From Hyphomonas sp. (GTDB lineage: Bacteria; Pseudomonadota; Alphaproteobacteria; Caulobacterales; Hyphomonadaceae): a stretch of 13,464 nt of DNA. Under the pieces are notes generated by a model. It did no database searches. It worked only from the letters and a program-made list of their open reading frames with translations, and had not been told where the DNA came from. Shown here one piece after another: positions 6,103 through 13,464 of the stretch; the stretch's first letter is position 1; each line of letters starts with the position of its first letter. Location of the stretch: the NCBI GenBank assembly GCA_029287305.1, contig JARFRJ010000248.1, forward strand, positions 1-13,464. Direction: 5' to 3'. A program made the position numbers and the translations under genes.

Positions 6103-7844
6103 ATAATATTGGTGTTTCCGCCAACCGGCTCGAAATTTTGCAAATCGCCCGGGCTGTCGCAGATGAAAAAGCGATTGACCGCGCCATTGTCATTGAAGCC
6201 ATGCAAGAGGCGATCGAAAAAGCGGCTAAATCCCGTTATGGTCAAGAGCATGATATTCGCGCGATTATTGATCCGCAAAGCGGGGAGCAAAGCCTTTGGC
6301 GCGTGCAGACAGTCATGCCAGATGATGAAATTGAAGATAATGTCCAGCAAATTCCTTTAAGTGAGGCGATCACTCTTGATGCTGATCTGGAAGTTGGCGA
6401 TGAGATCAAGGAAGAATTGCCGCCCTTTGATTTTGGCCGGGTGGCCGCCCAATCTGCCAAACAGGTGATCATGCAGAAAGTGCGTGAGGCTGAACGTGAA
6501 CGGCAATATGAGGAATATAAGGATCGTGAAGGCGATATTGTAAATGGCATTGTCAAACGGGTTGAATATGGCCATGTGATTATCGATCTGGGTCATGCCG
6601 AAGGTATTATCCGCCGCAATGACGGGATACAGCGCGAAAACTTTCAAACGGGCGACCGCGTGCGGGCATATCTCTATAAAGTCTCGCGTGAGACTAAAGG
6701 ACCGCAAATTTTCTTGAGCCGCGCGCATCCGGAATTTATGAAAATGCTGTTCGCTCAGGAAGTACCTGAAGTTTATGAAGGCGTGATTGAGATCAAATCC
6801 TGCGCGCGTGACCCTGGTAGCCGGGCTAAAATCGGGGTCATTTCGAATGACAGTTCGATTGATCCGGTCGGGGCCTGTGTCGGTATGCGCGGGGCGCGTG
6901 TTCGCGCTGTCGTCAGTGAGCTAGCAGGCGAGAAGATCGATATTATCCCCTGGTCCTATGATGAGGCGACCTTTATTGTGAATGCGCTGCAGCCAGCGGA
7001 AGTCTCCAAAGTCGTGCTTGATGAGGATGAACAGCGCGTTGAAGTGGTTGTCGCAGACGATCAGTTTCCCCTGGCTATTGGACGGCGTGGCCAGAATGTA
7101 CGTCTGGCCTCACAATTGACCGGATGGCAAATCGATCTGGTCACGGAAAGCGATGATTCAGAGCGCTATCAGCGGGAATTTGCCGAGCGTACGGCCGTGT
7201 TTATGAGGGCGCTGGATGCGGATGAGACGCTGGCCCAATTGCTAGCCTCTGAAGGCTTTGAAACCGTTGAAGAGATTGCCTATGTCTCACCGGAAGATTT
7301 CATGCAAATCGAAGGCTTTGATGAAGATGTGGCGGCAGAAATCCAAGCCCGCGCGGTTGATTATCTCAATCGTCTGGCAACCGAGCAAGATGCGCGGCGT
7401 ACCGAGCTTGGCGTTGTCGATGCGGTCATGGAGCTTGAGGGTATGACGCCTGGCTTTGCGGTCAAGCTTGGCGAGAATGACGTGCGCACAATTGAGGATA
7501 TTGCGGGCCTCGTTCCGGATGATCTGACCGGTTGGCGTGAACCCGGCCCGGAGGGCAAGCCTGTCTTTAAAGAGGGTATTCTCAAAAAAGGAGAAATGCG
7601 CAAGGATGACGCCCAGATATTCATTATGAATGCGCGTGTTCTGGCGGGTTGGGTTGAGCCTGAAGCCCTAGATCAATTGCTCAGCGACATGGAAGCACAA
7701 AAAGTTCAGGCTGAAATGGACCTGACCGAAGAGGAGCGAGCCCTGATGGCGCTCGGGGCCTTTGGATCACAAAATCAAACCGATGACAGAGAGACTTTAA
7801 AGTCTGAGGAGGGCGGGGATGATGCCGCACGCCCAACAGAATGA
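6099..7844 (+). CDS. nusA: Transcription elongation/termination factor NusA
   Basis: NusA binds RNA polymerase and nascent RNA and modulates pausing, intrinsic termination and antitermination. Domains in order: the RNAP-binding N-terminal domain (about 1-130, ending FGRVAAQSAKQVIMQKVREA), an S1 domain (about 143-208, GDIVNGIVKRVEYGHVIIDL), KH1 (about 237-300, with VGMRGARVRAV), KH2 (about 305-350, with GRRGQNVRLASQLTGW), then two acidic helix-hairpin-helix repeats (about 365-540) and a charged tail. At 581 residues it is longer than E. coli NusA (495), mainly at the C-terminus. The start overlaps rimP by four bases, and AGGAGAG (6087-6093) supplies the SD. Its 3' end overlaps the next gene by 26 bases. 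Confidence 0.98.
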   Translation: MNNIGVSANRLEILQIARAVADEKAIDRAIVIEAMQEAIEKAAKSRYGQEHDIRAIIDPQSGEQSLWRVQTVMPDDEIEDNVQQIPLSEAITLDADLEVGDEIKEELPPFDFGRVAAQSAKQVIMQKVREAERERQYEEYKDREGDIVNGIVKRVEYGHVIIDLGHAEGIIRRNDGIQRENFQTGDRVRAYLYKVSRETKGPQIFLSRAHPEFMKMLFAQEVPEVYEGVIEIKSCARDPGSRAKIGVISNDSSIDPVGACVGMRGARVRAVVSELAGEKIDIIPWSYDEATFIVNALQPAEVSKVVLDEDEQRVEVVVADDQFPLAIGRRGQNVRLASQLTGWQIDLVTESDDSERYQREFAERTAVFMRALDADETLAQLLASEGFETVEEIAYVSPEDFMQIEGFDEDVAAEIQARAVDYLNRLATEQDARRTELGVVDAVMELEGMTPGFAVKLGENDVRTIEDIAGLVPDDLTGWREPGPEGKPVFKEGILKKGEMRKDDAQIFIMNARVLAGWVEPEALDQLLSDMEAQKVQAEMDLTEEERALMALGAFGSQNQTDDRETLKSEEGGDDAARPTE

Positions 7845-8508
7845 GGTCGCTTCTTTAGACATACAGCGCACCTCACCTCTGCGTCAGTGTGCTCTGACGC
7901 GGGATCGGTTGGCGCAATCGGAGATGATCCGCTTTGTGCGCTCACCTCAAGGAGGGATTGTGCCCGATATTGCCGGGCGCTTGCCTGGCCGAGGGGTTTG
8001 GCTGAAGGCTGATCGCAGCTTATTGGTGGAGGCTATCGGGAAAAATATATTTGCCCGTGCGCTCAAACAGCCCGTCTCTGTTGATATGGGTTTACTGGAC
8101 TTGGTTGAAACTTTGCTCGTCCGGCGTTTGCAGGGCATTATAGGTATGGCCAAGCGAGCCGGCGATATTGTCATCGGCTTTTCGCAAGTGCGCAGCAAAA
8201 TCAAAGCCGGAGCTGGGGGTATTTTGCTCATGGCTTCAGACAGTGCTGAAGATGGCCGCATGAAATTATATCGCCTGGCTCAGGCGCTGCCCCAGACAAT
8301 ATGGATATCTGGCGGCTTGACATCTACTGAATTGGGTGAGCCTCTTGGGCGATCTGATATGGTATATGGGTTTATACGCCAGGGGGCGTTTTCTTCTCAT
8401 TGGTTAATTGGCTATGGTCGCTTAAAGGGCTATAGGTCAGTGCCGGAGTTAAATTGGTTTCCGCCCTTGGAAGCTATGACAAAAACAGGCGCGTCAGCGA
8501 CCGCATAA
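7819..8508 (+). CDS. YlxR-type RNA-binding protein fused to an L7Ae-like domain
   Basis: The 229-residue protein joins two nucleic-acid-binding modules. Residues of about 15-90 are the YlxR/DUF448 domain, seen as LRQCALTRDRLAQSEMIRFV and GGIVPDIAGRLPGRGVWL. The family's usual RxCVxCR motif is reduced to RQCALTR. Residues of about 95-190 resemble the ribosomal protein L7Ae/L30e fold, with LQGIIGMAKRAGDIVIGFSQ and then KAGAGGILLMASDSAEDGR. This fusion between nusA and infB is common in alphaproteobacteria, where it is annotated as an RNA-binding or putative transcription termination protein; its exact role is not established. The start is ATG 7819 or 7822 after the SD GAGGAGGG inside nusA. The infB start lies 18 bases downstream. 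Confidence 0.9.
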   Translation: MMPHAQQNEVASLDIQRTSPLRQCALTRDRLAQSEMIRFVRSPQGGIVPDIAGRLPGRGVWLKADRSLLVEAIGKNIFARALKQPVSVDMGLLDLVETLLVRRLQGIIGMAKRAGDIVIGFSQVRSKIKAGAGGILLMASDSAEDGRMKLYRLAQALPQTIWISGGLTSTELGEPLGRSDMVYGFIRQGAFSSHWLIGYGRLKGYRSVPELNWFPPLEAMTKTGASATA

Positions 8509-8526
8509 CTTGAATATTGGTGTTTT

Positions 8527-11085
8527 ATGAGTGATACAACGGATAATAGTAAATCCCCGAATACAGGTCGCAAGCCCTTGGTAATTTCCCGCGGTAAATC
8601 GGGAACTGTGCGCCAAAGCTTCAGCCATGGGCGCTCAAAACAGGTCGTCGTCGAGAAGAAGAAGCGCCGTCTTGTTGGGGCACCTTCCAAACCGGGCGCA
8701 CGGGGAACCGAACAAGCCAGCCCGACGGCCCAAAAGTCCCCGTCCGAGGAAGCGCTTCTGGCGCGCAAGCTTGGTATTACCGAAGTTGAGCTAGCGGCTC
8801 GCCGTGCCGCCCTGCAGGCGCAAAAATCCCAGCAGCAGCAGCGTGCGGCAGATCAGCAGAAAACACAGGATGCGCAAACTCGGCTTGCCGAGGAGCAGCA
8901 GCGCAAATTGCAGGAAGAAAAAGATCGCGACGCGGCTGAGGCTCGCCGACGCACAGCTGAAGAAGACGCGCTCGCCGCTGAAGAGGCAGCTCAGAGCGCT
9001 GCTGCGCCAAGAACCGGTAAAACGGTTCGGGCAAAACCTGAACCGGCCTCAGTCGTCGATATTCCGCCAGATCCGGCTTCACTGGAAGCCCTGGGCGGAC
9101 GCGTCAAGAAAGACCGCGAAAAGGACGATTATTCCAATCGCAATGTCGGCACCAAGCCGCGCAGCGAGCCCAAACGTCGCAAAGGCAAGCTGACGATTAT
9201 GTCCGCCCTCGGCGATGATACAGATCGCCAACGCTCCTTGGCTTCGCTCAAACGCGCTCGCGAGCGTGAAAGAGAGCGTCGGCAAAAAGGCGACGCGGTC
9301 GATAAAGAGAAAGTCTCTCGCGAGGTTCAACTGCCTGAAACCATCACGTTGCAGGAATTGGCTGGCCGGATGAAAGAACGTGTGGCCGACGTCGTCAAAT
9401 TCATGATGCAGCAGGGCGAGATGATGCGCGCCAATGATATTGTCGATGCCGACACGGCTGAGCTTCTTGCGGCGGAATTTGGTCATACGGTCAAACGCGT
9501 CTCTGAAGCCGATGTTGAGATTGGCCTTGAAGGCGATGAGGATGACGTGAAAGACCTCAAATCGCGCGCGCCGATTGTCACGGTCATGGGGCATGTCGAT
9601 CATGGCAAAACCTCGCTTTTGGACGCTTTGCGTAAAACAGACATTGTCTCTGGCGAAGCGGGGGGGATCACCCAGCATATTGGGGCCTATCAGGTTACTC
9701 TGGAAAGTGGTGATAGAATCACGGTTTTGGATACGCCGGGCCATGCGGCCTTTTCTGCCATGCGGGCACGCGGGGCGAATGTTACAGATATCGTTATTCT
9801 TGTGGTCGCCGCAGATGATGGGGTGATGCCGCAAACACAGGAAGCCATCGCGCACGCAAAAGCTGCGAATGCGCCAATTATTGTTGCGGTCAACAAGATT
9901 GACAGGCCGGACGCCAAGCCAGATCAGGTCCTGACGCAATTACTGCAATATGATGTTCAGGTTGAAGCGATGGGCGGTGAAGTTCAAGCTATCCCTGTCT
10001 CTGCGCTCACCGGGGAAGGGCTTGATAAGCTAACCGAAGCGATTACGCTTCAGGCTGAATTGCTGGAATTGAAAGCCAACCCGGATCGTGATGCCGACGG
10101 TGTCGTTGTGGAAAGCCAATTGGATAAGGGCCGCGGTCCGGTGGCGACCGTGCTTGTCAAGCGCGGCACGCTGAAACGCGGTGATATTGTCGTCGCGGGC
10201 GGTCAATGGGGCAAGGTACGTGCCCTTGTCAATGAGCGAGGCAAGCAAATGAAGCTTGCCGGGCCGTCTTTACCGGCTGAAATTCTCGGCCTTGATGGGG
10301 CACCTGAGCCCGGCGAGGCCTTTGTCGTGGTTGACAATGAAGCCCGAGCCCGTGAGATCAGTGAATATCGCCAGCGTCAGAAACGCTTGACACAAGGTCG
10401 ATCCGCTCCGGCTGCACGCGCGTCGCTGGAAGCTATGCTGGCCCGTCTGAAAGATGGGGCCGTGGAAGTCTCTGAGCTTCCTGTGGTGCTGAAAGCGGAC
10501 GTTCAAGGGTCTGTTGAGGCGATTTCACAAAGTCTTGACAAAATTTCAACAGAAGAGGTGCGGGCACATGTCATCCATGGCGCTGTTGGGGGTATATCCG
10601 AAAGTGATATTCTGCTGGCGCAATCTTCCGGCGCCCCGATTTTTGCCTTTAATGTCAGAGCGAATAAAAAAGCGCTGGCTCTGGCCGAAAAGGAAGGCGT
10701 TGAAATCCGTTATTATTCGGTGATCTATGATCTGATTGATGATGTGAAGAATACGCTATCTGGCATGCTTGCGCCTGAAAAACGAGAAACCTTCCTCGGC
10801 TATGCCGAAATTCTGGAAGTGTTCAATATCAGCAAGATTGGCAAAGTCGCCGGCTGCCGAATGACCGATGGGGTTGTTCAGCGTGGGTGCGGTGTGCGTC
10901 TTTTGCGCGATGATGTGGTGATCCATGAAGGCAATCTGAAAACGCTGAAACGCTTCAAGGATGAAGTCGCAGAAGTGTCGAATGGGCAAGAGTGCGGCAT
11001 GGCCTTTGAAAAATATGAAGATATTCGAAAGGGCGACCGGATTGAATGCTTCCGGGTCGAAGAGATTGAAAGACGCTTGGACTAG
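8527..11085 (+). CDS. infB: Translation initiation factor IF-2
   Basis: IF-2 is the GTPase that brings fMet-tRNA to the 30S subunit and promotes subunit joining. The 852 residues show a basic N-terminus ([19 protein letters not shown]), a long Gln/Arg/Glu/Ala-rich charged segment (about 80-165) that is probably helical, and the IF2_N module (about 270-325, [20 protein letters not shown]). The GTPase domain follows with G1 GHVDHGKT (355-362), G3 DTPGHAAF (402-409), G4 NKID (456-459) and G5 SAL (492-494). The beta-barrel domains II and III and the initiator-tRNA-binding domain ([20 protein letters not shown] onward) complete it. No obvious SD precedes ATG 8527, so coupling to the upstream gene 18 bases away is likely. 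Confidence 0.99.
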   Translation: MSDTTDNSKSPNTGRKPLVISRGKSGTVRQSFSHGRSKQVVVEKKKRRLVGAPSKPGARGTEQASPTAQKSPSEEALLARKLGITEVELAARRAALQAQKSQQQQRAADQQKTQDAQTRLAEEQQRKLQEEKDRDAAEARRRTAEEDALAAEEAAQSAAAPRTGKTVRAKPEPASVVDIPPDPASLEALGGRVKKDREKDDYSNRNVGTKPRSEPKRRKGKLTIMSALGDDTDRQRSLASLKRARERERERRQKGDAVDKEKVSREVQLPETITLQELAGRMKERVADVVKFMMQQGEMMRANDIVDADTAELLAAEFGHTVKRVSEADVEIGLEGDEDDVKDLKSRAPIVTVMGHVDHGKTSLLDALRKTDIVSGEAGGITQHIGAYQVTLESGDRITVLDTPGHAAFSAMRARGANVTDIVILVVAADDGVMPQTQEAIAHAKAANAPIIVAVNKIDRPDAKPDQVLTQLLQYDVQVEAMGGEVQAIPVSALTGEGLDKLTEAITLQAELLELKANPDRDADGVVVESQLDKGRGPVATVLVKRGTLKRGDIVVAGGQWGKVRALVNERGKQMKLAGPSLPAEILGLDGAPEPGEAFVVVDNEARAREISEYRQRQKRLTQGRSAPAARASLEAMLARLKDGAVEVSELPVVLKADVQGSVEAISQSLDKISTEEVRAHVIHGAVGGISESDILLAQSSGAPIFAFNVRANKKALALAEKEGVEIRYYSVIYDLIDDVKNTLSGMLAPEKRETFLGYAEILEVFNISKIGKVAGCRMTDGVVQRGCGVRLLRDDVVIHEGNLKTLKRFKDEVAEVSNGQECGMAFEKYEDIRKGDRIECFRVEEIERRLD

Positions 11086-11322
11086 CTCGGGCACGCCTAG
11101 GCTTTAAGCATAATTTAACCGCTATCCTGTACGCCTTATGTTCGAACCAAAAGGCGTTGTATTGAGCAGAAGACTTTTGGCTCCTGTGTCAACGTATATG
11201 CGTTGACCTTCGTCATCGCACAGACGGAGAAGTTTCAGGTGCAGGCAAGGTCAGCAGAGTGCTTTCAGGTGAAATGCAAGCGGTATGTGGGGAGCGGAAC
11301 AGCCAGCGCAACAGCTTGCGCA
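11086..11322. other. infB-ycxB spacer with inverted repeats
   Basis: This 237-base gap interrupts an otherwise tight operon. It holds an inverted repeat ACGCCTT/AAGGCGT (11131-11137 and 11151-11157) with a 13-base loop and only a thin T tail, possibly a weak infB terminator. It also holds a strong 20-base palindrome (11188-11207, listed separately). From TTG 11203 a frame runs on into the next gene, but the added residues look unconserved. No convincing -35/-10 pair was found. Confidence 0.5.
11188..11207. promoter_or_regulatory. 20-base near-perfect palindrome, operator-like
   Basis: GTCAACGTATATGCGTTGAC is symmetric at 9 of its 10 base pairs, with GTCAACG and CGTTGAC arms around TATATG. 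This is the form of a site for a dimeric transcription factor. It lies 103 bases after infB and 115 bases before the probable start of the YcxB-like gene. The protein that would bind it cannot be named from sequence. Confidence 0.5.
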
Positions 11323-11952
11323 ATGGCCGAAGAAAAGCCCTCAAACACACCGCTTGAGCGTTTTGATGATTACACATCAGATGACACGCCTTTAAAAGTC
11401 TCTGGAAATATTCTTGAAGGTGATACAAAATATTTACGCAAAATCAGACCAAAAGGCACGATTGGCCCAATCACGCTTTATTATGCCGGCGCGCTGGTCT
11501 CTATCATCAGTATATCGATGTCTAATTTCATTGAATATGTATTTGCATGGATCGGTTTGGGGCCGAATGAGCATGTCACGCTTTTTGCCTCGATTATGGC
11601 GGTAATGGCAGGTATTTCCTGGTTTTTGATCTTTATACGCTGGTCATATGGCGATTGGCATAAAGGGGTCTTTCATCATCCAGCGATACAGAGTATTGAC
11701 ATCACGGCTTGCCGGATCAATGTGGCTTTTGAAAATGTATGCACGCACATTCAATGGTCCGCTTTGCAGGAAATACGCGCCTATAAAGATGGAAACGCCC
11801 TTATTATCAAAGGGGCACAGACAATACTTATCCCGGATCGCTGGTTCTCCAATGAGGATGAAAAACGGCGATTTTATCAGGCTTTAATGGCCTATAAATT
11901 TGAGAAAAATGCCCATGCCCCGCCAGAACAGAAAGTCCAGCAAACCTCTTGA
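11323..11952 (+). CDS. YcxB-like two-helix membrane protein
   Basis: The 209-residue protein has a polar N-terminus (about 1-46), two hydrophobic segments (about 47-78, including ITLYYAGALVSIISIS, and about 84-107, including FASIMAVMAGISWFLIFI) and a C-terminal soluble domain. That last part (SIDITACRINVAFENVCTHI, then QWSALQEIRAYKDGNALIIK and TILIPDRWFSNEDEKRRFY) has the 'tryptophan-strand, loop, IP-x-x-x-F' pattern of the YcxB-like C-terminal domain, whose function is unknown. I chose ATG 11323; in-frame TTG/GTG starts back to 11203 are possible and no start has a good SD. Its 3' end overlaps the rbfA start by 38 bases, so it is probably cotranscribed with rbfA. It is not a usual member of this operon. 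Confidence 0.62.
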   Translation: MAEEKPSNTPLERFDDYTSDDTPLKVSGNILEGDTKYLRKIRPKGTIGPITLYYAGALVSIISISMSNFIEYVFAWIGLGPNEHVTLFASIMAVMAGISWFLIFIRWSYGDWHKGVFHHPAIQSIDITACRINVAFENVCTHIQWSALQEIRAYKDGNALIIKGAQTILIPDRWFSNEDEKRRFYQALMAYKFEKNAHAPPEQKVQQTS

Positions 11953-12376
11953 GCCGAGCCAACGCCAATTACGTGCGGGCGAGCTGGTGCGTCATGCCTT
12001 GGTTGATATTCTCGCACGCGAAGAGTTTCGTGACCCTGCTTTGCAAGGGGTTTCTGTGACGATTGGCGAGGTTCGCTGCTCGCCAGATTTACGACATGCC
12101 AATGTGTTTTGTATGCCTTTAGGCAAGCAGGATGCCGATCATGTCAAAGAGGTTGCCGAGGGTTTAAATCGCGCCTCTGCCTTTTTACGGGGCCGTCTTG
12201 GCCGTCATATTGAGATGAAGTTTACACCGCAACTGAAGTTCATCGCCGATCATAGCTATGATACGGCGATTGAAATGGACAAATTATTGGCCAAAGCGCG
12301 TGAGCGGGATCGCCCCGCCCCCGACGCTAACCCCGACCCCGACGCTGGCCCCGACGTATCGGAGCCATCAGAGTAA
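11915..12376 (+). CDS. rbfA: 30S ribosome-binding factor RbfA
   Basis: RbfA binds immature 30S subunits, assists 16S rRNA 5'-end maturation and is important in the cold. The KH-like fold is clear: RQLRAGELVRHALVDILARE, then FRDPALQGVSVTIGEVRCSP and DLRHANVFCMPLG, ending in LGRHIEMKFTPQLKFIADHS and YDTAIEMDKLL. From ATG 11915 it has 153 residues; GAGA at 11902-11905 gives an SD spacing of nine, and another ATG (11909) and a TTG (11900) lie just upstream. The start sits inside the preceding gene. The last 20 or so residues are a Pro/Asp-rich tail made by an 18-base tandem duplication. truB normally follows rbfA but is absent here. Confidence 0.95.
   Translation: MPRQNRKSSKPLEPSQRQLRAGELVRHALVDILAREEFRDPALQGVSVTIGEVRCSPDLRHANVFCMPLGKQDADHVKEVAEGLNRASAFLRGRLGRHIEMKFTPQLKFIADHSYDTAIEMDKLLAKARERDRPAPDANPDPDAGPDVSEPSE
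12319..12354 (+). repeat. 18-base tandem duplication in the rbfA 3' end
   Basis: Units at 12319-12336 and 12337-12354 are identical at 16 of 18 positions (AA in the first, GG in the second). They encode PDANPD and PDAGPD. The C/G-rich repeat keeps frame and lengthens the acidic, proline-rich RbfA tail. Replication slippage is the likely origin. Confidence 0.9.
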
Positions 12377-12428
12377 ATTACTCTCAAACGGCCCACGCTT
12401 ACCCCATGGACGCGCTCACTTTATGGAT

Positions 12429-12450
12429 AAGCGCTCTTAAAAAGCGTTTT
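12429..12450. terminator. Possible weak terminator in the rbfA-trxA convergence
   Basis: AAGCGCT (12429-12435) can pair with AGCGTTT (12443-12449) through seven pairs, one of them G-U, around a CTTAAAA loop. Only a few T follow on the plus strand. The stem overlaps the trxA stop codon. It is the only hairpin I see between these two convergent genes, whose stops are 60 bases apart. Confidence 0.3.
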
Positions 12451-12757
12451 CCTTGATCCAGTCCTTGATGCGCTGTTTGGACATGGCCCCGGTATTATTG
12501 GCGATGACCTTTCCGCCCTTGAAGATCATTAGAGTTGGCAAAGCACGAATGCCATATTTCGACCCCGCCATGGGATGGTCTTCGACATTCAGCTTTAATA
12601 TCTTGACTTTGCCAGACATTTCATTCGCCACGGCGTCCAGATGCGGGGCCATCTGTTTGCAGGGCCCACACCATTCGGCCCAAAAATCGACGATAACGGG
12701 CAGGTCATCCTGGATTTGTGCGTCGAAATCATCGTCTGTTACATTTATTGTGCTCAT
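12437..12757 (-). CDS. trxA: Thioredoxin
   Basis: Thioredoxin is a small cytoplasmic dithiol reductant; among its clients is ribonucleotide reductase, whose beta subunit is also encoded in this window. The 106-residue protein has the active site WCGPC (29-33) inside VIVDFWAEWCGPCKQMAPHL, the buried aspartate D24, the cis-proline P74 in IRALPTLMIFKGG, and the C-terminal helix SKQRIKDWIKENAF. The length is that of classical TrxA. ATG 12757 is chosen because GGAG lies seven bases upstream and the protein then begins MSTINVTDDDF; the frame is open a further ten residues upstream without family support. It follows addA by 49 bases on the same strand, a common alphaproteobacterial pairing, and is probably cotranscribed with it. 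Confidence 0.97.
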   Translation of the reverse strand: MSTINVTDDDFDAQIQDDLPVIVDFWAEWCGPCKQMAPHLDAVANEMSGKVKILKLNVEDHPMAGSKYGIRALPTLMIFKGGKVIANNTGAMSKQRIKDWIKENAF

Positions 12758-12806
12758 ACTGGCTCTCCATTTTCTTTCACAAGACATAAGAGATGGATTG
12801 AAATTA

Positions 12807-13464
12807 TCAAACAGATAAACTGGTTTGTGTGAGCGCTTTTTCTAATAAATGGTCGGGCAGCTTCATCAATTTAGGGCCATCTGTCCAAACCAGAGCGACT
12901 GACAGCGTATGGTCAGGATAGGTTCTGGCAAGGACGGCCTTATAAGCGGCCATTTGTGCCAGATAGGCCGGGTTCACATTCTCGGCCCGGTCCGGCGGTG
13001 GGCGATCTGTCTTATAGTCAACGATCAGGACATGGGTATCTGTCACAATCAGCCGGTCAACCCGGCCATTAATGATCATATCTTCTGGCAAACCCTCACC
13101 TGTGCCGATGATAGCGGCCTCAGAGCGGCCCCGTTCATCAAAAACGGGTGCAAATTCCGGCGCACTCAAAACTGATAGGCTGGCGTCCAATATCTCGATT
13201 TTGTCTGTCTTGGTTAGGTTTGTCTCCATGGCGAGAAACCGGCGACCCGCTTGGCGGCGTTGATCTGGCGGCAGACCCGGCAGGCGCTGTAAAAGCGCAT
13301 GGATAAGCCGGCCCCGTTTCAGGCGCGAGCGGCGCGCAGTATTGGCCGGCACTAAAAATCCTTTCTGGTCCGGCACTAAAGCGCTGGGCGCAATATAGCG
13401 ATAGGGGGCGGGCTCATCCGGCGCATTTTGAGTAAGCCAGGACGGCAGGCTTGCCTCTGTCCTG
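12807..13464 (-). CDS. addA: Double-strand break repair helicase-nuclease AddA, C-terminal part
   Basis: AddA with AddB forms the alphaproteobacterial counterpart of RecBCD, which processes DNA ends for homologous recombination. The frame stays open through the window edge, so about 219 C-terminal codons are seen of a protein usually over 1,100 residues long. They cover the PD-(D/E)XK nuclease domain: RLKRGRLIHALLQRLPGLPP (conserved His), then INGRVDRLIVTDTHVLIVDY with KTDRPPP, giving the catalytic D...D-Y-K arrangement, and AYLAQMAAYKAVLARTYPDH, the Q...Y motif. The terminus VALVWTDGPKLMKLP is also typical. A GTG at 13376 is not the start; codons upstream (LPSWLTQNAPDEPAPYRYIA) continue the family pattern. 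The helicase motifs lie outside the window. Confidence 0.95.
   Translation of the reverse strand, partial: RTEASLPSWLTQNAPDEPAPYRYIAPSALVPDQKGFLVPANTARRSRLKRGRLIHALLQRLPGLPPDQRRQAGRRFLAMETNLTKTDKIEILDASLSVLSAPEFAPVFDERGRSEAAIIGTGEGLPEDMIINGRVDRLIVTDTHVLIVDYKTDRPPPDRAENVNPAYLAQMAAYKAVLARTYPDHTLSVALVWTDGPKLMKLPDHLLEKALTQTSLSV

Noticed and set aside
9079..9939. 286-codon minus-strand frame
   Set aside because: Shadow of infB across the IF2_N and GTPase motifs; long antisense frames are common in coding DNA of this composition.
11141..11149. TTCGAACCA resembling a tRNA T-loop
   Set aside because: Flanks do not form a T-stem and no anticodon or acceptor arm is present on either strand.
11138..11206. 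22-codon frame MFEPKGVVLSRRLLAPVSTY plus MR in the infB-ycxB gap
   Set aside because: No SD precedes the ATG and there is no other coding evidence; a short leader peptide is possible but unsupported.

Overview
The window reads as a piece of an alphaproteobacterial chromosome of moderate GC. Two things point there: the rimP-nusA-ylxR-infB-rbfA translation/transcription operon with alphaproteobacterial-style protein features, and the addA-trxA gene pair, which is a familiar arrangement in that class. I cannot name the order or genus from sequence alone. The first 46 bases are not biological. They match the end of the Illumina P5 oligo, a 10-base index and the Nextera Read 1 adapter with its transposon mosaic end, so this is the untrimmed edge of a draft or metagenome contig.

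Layout. Positions 47-563 (minus) hold the N-terminal 172 codons of AMP nucleosidase (amn), cut by the adapter. Positions 747-1778 (minus) hold nrdB, the small subunit of class Ia ribonucleotide reductase. Between nrdB and the divergent rimO (2104-3453, plus) lie about 325 bases without a gene. This spacer holds a good sigma-70 promoter for nrdB, two NrdR-box-like sequences one 31-base step apart, an inverted pair of DnaA boxes, and three tandem 15-base repeats. After rimO comes a 63-codon minus-strand reading frame with no start codon that converges on the rimO stop. A secreted TonB-C-domain protein (3688-4896) and a cold-shock protein gene (5103-5312) with a strong terminator follow.

Positions 5488-12376 are the rimP-nusA-ylxR/L7Ae-infB-rbfA cluster, which joins ribosome maturation, transcription elongation/antitermination and translation initiation. 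It is tightly packed: rimP and nusA overlap by ATGA, nusA and ylxR overlap by 26 bases, and ylxR to infB is 18 bases. The exception is an inserted YcxB-like two-helix membrane protein gene between infB and rbfA, preceded by a 237-base gap with a near-perfect 20-base palindrome. The usual truB-rpsO-pnp continuation is absent. Instead rbfA converges on trxA (12437-12757, minus) and the C-terminal nuclease domain of addA (12807 to window end, minus).

Most of the window is housekeeping sequence. No CRISPR array, insertion sequence, toxin-antitoxin pair, phage defence cluster or RNA gene was seen. The most interesting non-gene signals are the nrdB control region, the palindrome upstream of the YcxB-like gene, the 13-base inverted repeat upstream of amn, and the start-less reading frame after rimO.
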